A stretch of DNA of 64,000 bases from Azorinus chamasolen (taxonomy: Eukaryota > Mollusca > Bivalvia > Cardiida > Solecurtidae): contig OY755240.1 in assembly GCA_963576725.1 (NCBI GenBank), positions 98,366,316 through 98,430,315 of the forward strand, written 5' to 3'. The translations under genes and the position numbers were made by a program. Each line of letters opens with the position of its first letter. Position 1 is the first letter of the stretch. The notes beneath the pieces were generated by a model, which searched no databases, had not been told where the DNA came from, and worked only from the letters and a program-made list of their open reading frames with translations. Below are positions 62,565 to 64,000 of the stretch, in pieces.

Positions 62565-63674
62565 AACCCTTCTCTTGCTGAATTTTAAAATACATTTCTC
62601 CTTCTTTTTTACCCATGCCCTGTTGTAAAATTACACATATCTTCACTGTGTACACGTATTTCGCTGTGCAATTACTGCTATGGAATGCACTTGTTGTACA
62701 ATCAACTTAAATTGTTGTAAATATAATTGCAATCTACGGACGTTACTGCGACAAGGCATTTCTCAACCAGAATTTTATGGGGATGTTATCTACAAACTTA
62801 GGAAAATTCGGGGTCATATCCATTTTCATGATTTGTTTATAAAACGCATTAAAAAATTTATAAAGAAAGGTTATGATCCTATTATATTGCAACACACTGC
62901 ATGTTTGGTTATCGATCCTTTTACAGTCGGTAGCTACGCTTCCCTCTTTGCTTGCGCGATGATAGGCCGAGGGTAGTACTCTATGATGGTATACTCTTAA
63001 ACTTGGATACAGGAGGAGCTTACCAGACTCATGTATTATTTTTTCCCTGTCGTGCCCTTAACGGCTTACCTGCAGGTGCTCTGACTTCAGCAAAGCCATT
63101 GAGTACATATTTGACGGATTGTCACAGTTATTATGCTATGTTTTACATGTTGTCCTGTGTTCACCGTCGTCTATGTTGTGGGTAAGTCCAGCGGGGATAC
63201 CTTTATTTACAATATTTGTAAAGCTATGGTGACTTTGAGAGAAGTGTGAGGTTAGGACGTCCGTAAACCGGTTTAAACCCCCAGTGGTGTTTTTGCTGCT
63301 GACCGTGCCAAGGCGGTACTCTCTTTGTCACCCTTCCTTTTGTTTGCCTTGCGTCTTTGTGCTTGTGGTTTGTTCATGTTGTGGAACGTTTGTCCCTGTT
63401 TCTTGTGTGTCTTTTGGTGTTTTCTGTGTTCATTTCGTATGTGTGTGTGCGTGTGCGTTTGGGTGTGTGGTTGTGTGTGTGTGTGTGTCATGCTGTCTAT
63501 CGGTGTTTTGGTGGTGGTTGCGTCTTGCATGTGGCTTTGCCTGCTTGACTTTACTACTTTTCCATTTGTAAATAGTGCAAACCCTGATGAGACAGCTCCT
63601 GCAGGAGCTGTCTCATCTGGGTTTTCACTATTTACAGGTAGGTATATTGACGTGAATAGCAAGCGAAGAGTTAT
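62565..63674. mobile_element. Hairpin MITE interrupted by a Penelope-like element
   Basis: TTGTAACCCTTCTCTTGCTGA opens, AGCAAGCGAAGAGTTATAA closes. The left half stops at CAATCAACTT (62708) and the right half resumes at TTGTAAATAGTGC (63566). The hairpin (63567-63636) has GAGACAGCTCCTGCAGGAG at its tip. Confidence 0.75.
62709..63565 (+). pseudogene. Penelope-like element, copy 4 (5' truncated)
   Basis: The open frame to 62976 reads CNLRTLLRQGISQPEFYGD, YKLRKIRGHIHFHDLFIK, HTACLVIDPFTVGSYAS and stops after GRG: only the last ~90 residues of the RT protein. The 3' region includes CCAGCGGGGATACC, CCGGTTTAAACCCCCAGTGG, GTGCCAAGGCGGTACTC, a (GT)n segment and the TTTACTACTTTTCCAT end. It is among the least degraded copies. 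The Gly/Cys/Val-rich frames over 63284-63696 are repeat translations. Confidence 0.75.
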
Positions 63675-64000
63675 AACTTACTTTACCTGTCTGTGAATTT
63701 ACACTATTCATGACCTATAATTTTAAAATAGGATGAGGTTAGAACCAAGACCATTAGCAAATAGTGTAGATTCAGATCAGAGGGACCATTTGGGTCCCGC
63801 CCATGAGTTGGGTCCAAACAACTTTTAGACAGAACCGGACAACTTTAGATGAATTTCGTATTTAGGCAAAGTGGGTTTAGATGAAATTGGACGTTCTCAT
63901 TACTATGTATAAATGTACGTGCTTTCGAAAAAGAAAGAAATTCCACCAAAATACAGAAAAATAGGAAATAATTTATTTATTTATTTTACTTCAATATTTG
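63675..64000. other. Window end with a partial MITE hairpin
   Basis: AGCAAATAGTGTAGATTCAG and CAGAGGGACCATTTGGGTCC (63748-63800) belong to the hairpin family. Otherwise AT-rich with no gene signal. Confidence 0.5.

Noticed and set aside
63284..63696. Cys/Val-rich frames of 95-123 codons resembling a membrane protein
   Set aside because: They translate the (GT)n-rich 3' tail of the Penelope-like element; the mirror-image frames at 57117-57444 arise from the inverted copy.

Overview
The window looks like genomic DNA from a marine mollusc, most likely a bivalve clam. The evidence is long AT-rich introns with GT-AG boundaries, very abundant short-hairpin elements with 140-165 bp internal tandem units and GTCC-type microsatellites, tRNA-derived SINEs with a GCGnnGTTAAA-like tail, and decayed Penelope-like reverse transcriptases. 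No bacterial operon, CRISPR array, rRNA gene or intact tRNA gene is visible.

From base 1 to about 38.1 kb one plus-strand multi-exon gene can be traced by splice sites and reading-frame phase; its 5' part lies outside the window. Its exons encode, in order: the C-terminal half of a KMT5A-like SET domain (with a tandemly duplicated copy of that exon), a 19-nt micro-exon, a large Ser/Thr/Pro-rich and acidic exon, a possible 38-codon cassette exon, a 664-codon exon with two C2H2/C2HC-like zinc fingers followed by a tyrosine-recombinase-like (Crypton-type) domain, a short acidic exon, a basic linker exon, and a terminal exon with a small Myb/SANT-like or basic C-terminal domain, a stop and an AATAAA. 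Every junction can be joined in frame; the end of the basic linker exon was chosen with phase as the guide. The product would join a histone-methyltransferase-type domain to a recombinase fold. This is the most interesting object in the window.

The introns are packed with repeats. Family G begins TTTTTAGCTCACC, carries a GTCC microsatellite and 145-170 bp units, and ends GGTGAGCG...GGCCCTCTTGTT; 18 copies were seen, 17 in gene-sense orientation. Family M begins TATACCCCC or ATGCCCC and ends with the inverse GGGGGCAT or GGGGGTA. Smaller families begin GTCGAGC and GGTGACAC. They share a Helentron-associated (HINE/'pearl'-like) architecture. TTAA-flanked hairpin MITEs, a 6-bp-TSD TIR family, a 2-kb element with GTAC-rich inverted repeats, and three SINE copies are nested among them.

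From 38.5 to 52.5 kb there is repeat-dominated, probably intergenic DNA. From 52.56 to 53.41 kb lies a 61-bp minisatellite. From 53.6 to 63.6 kb there is a graveyard of Penelope-like element copies in both orientations, with frameshifts and 5' truncations, mixed with TTAA MITEs. Beyond the single traced gene I see no convincing host gene.
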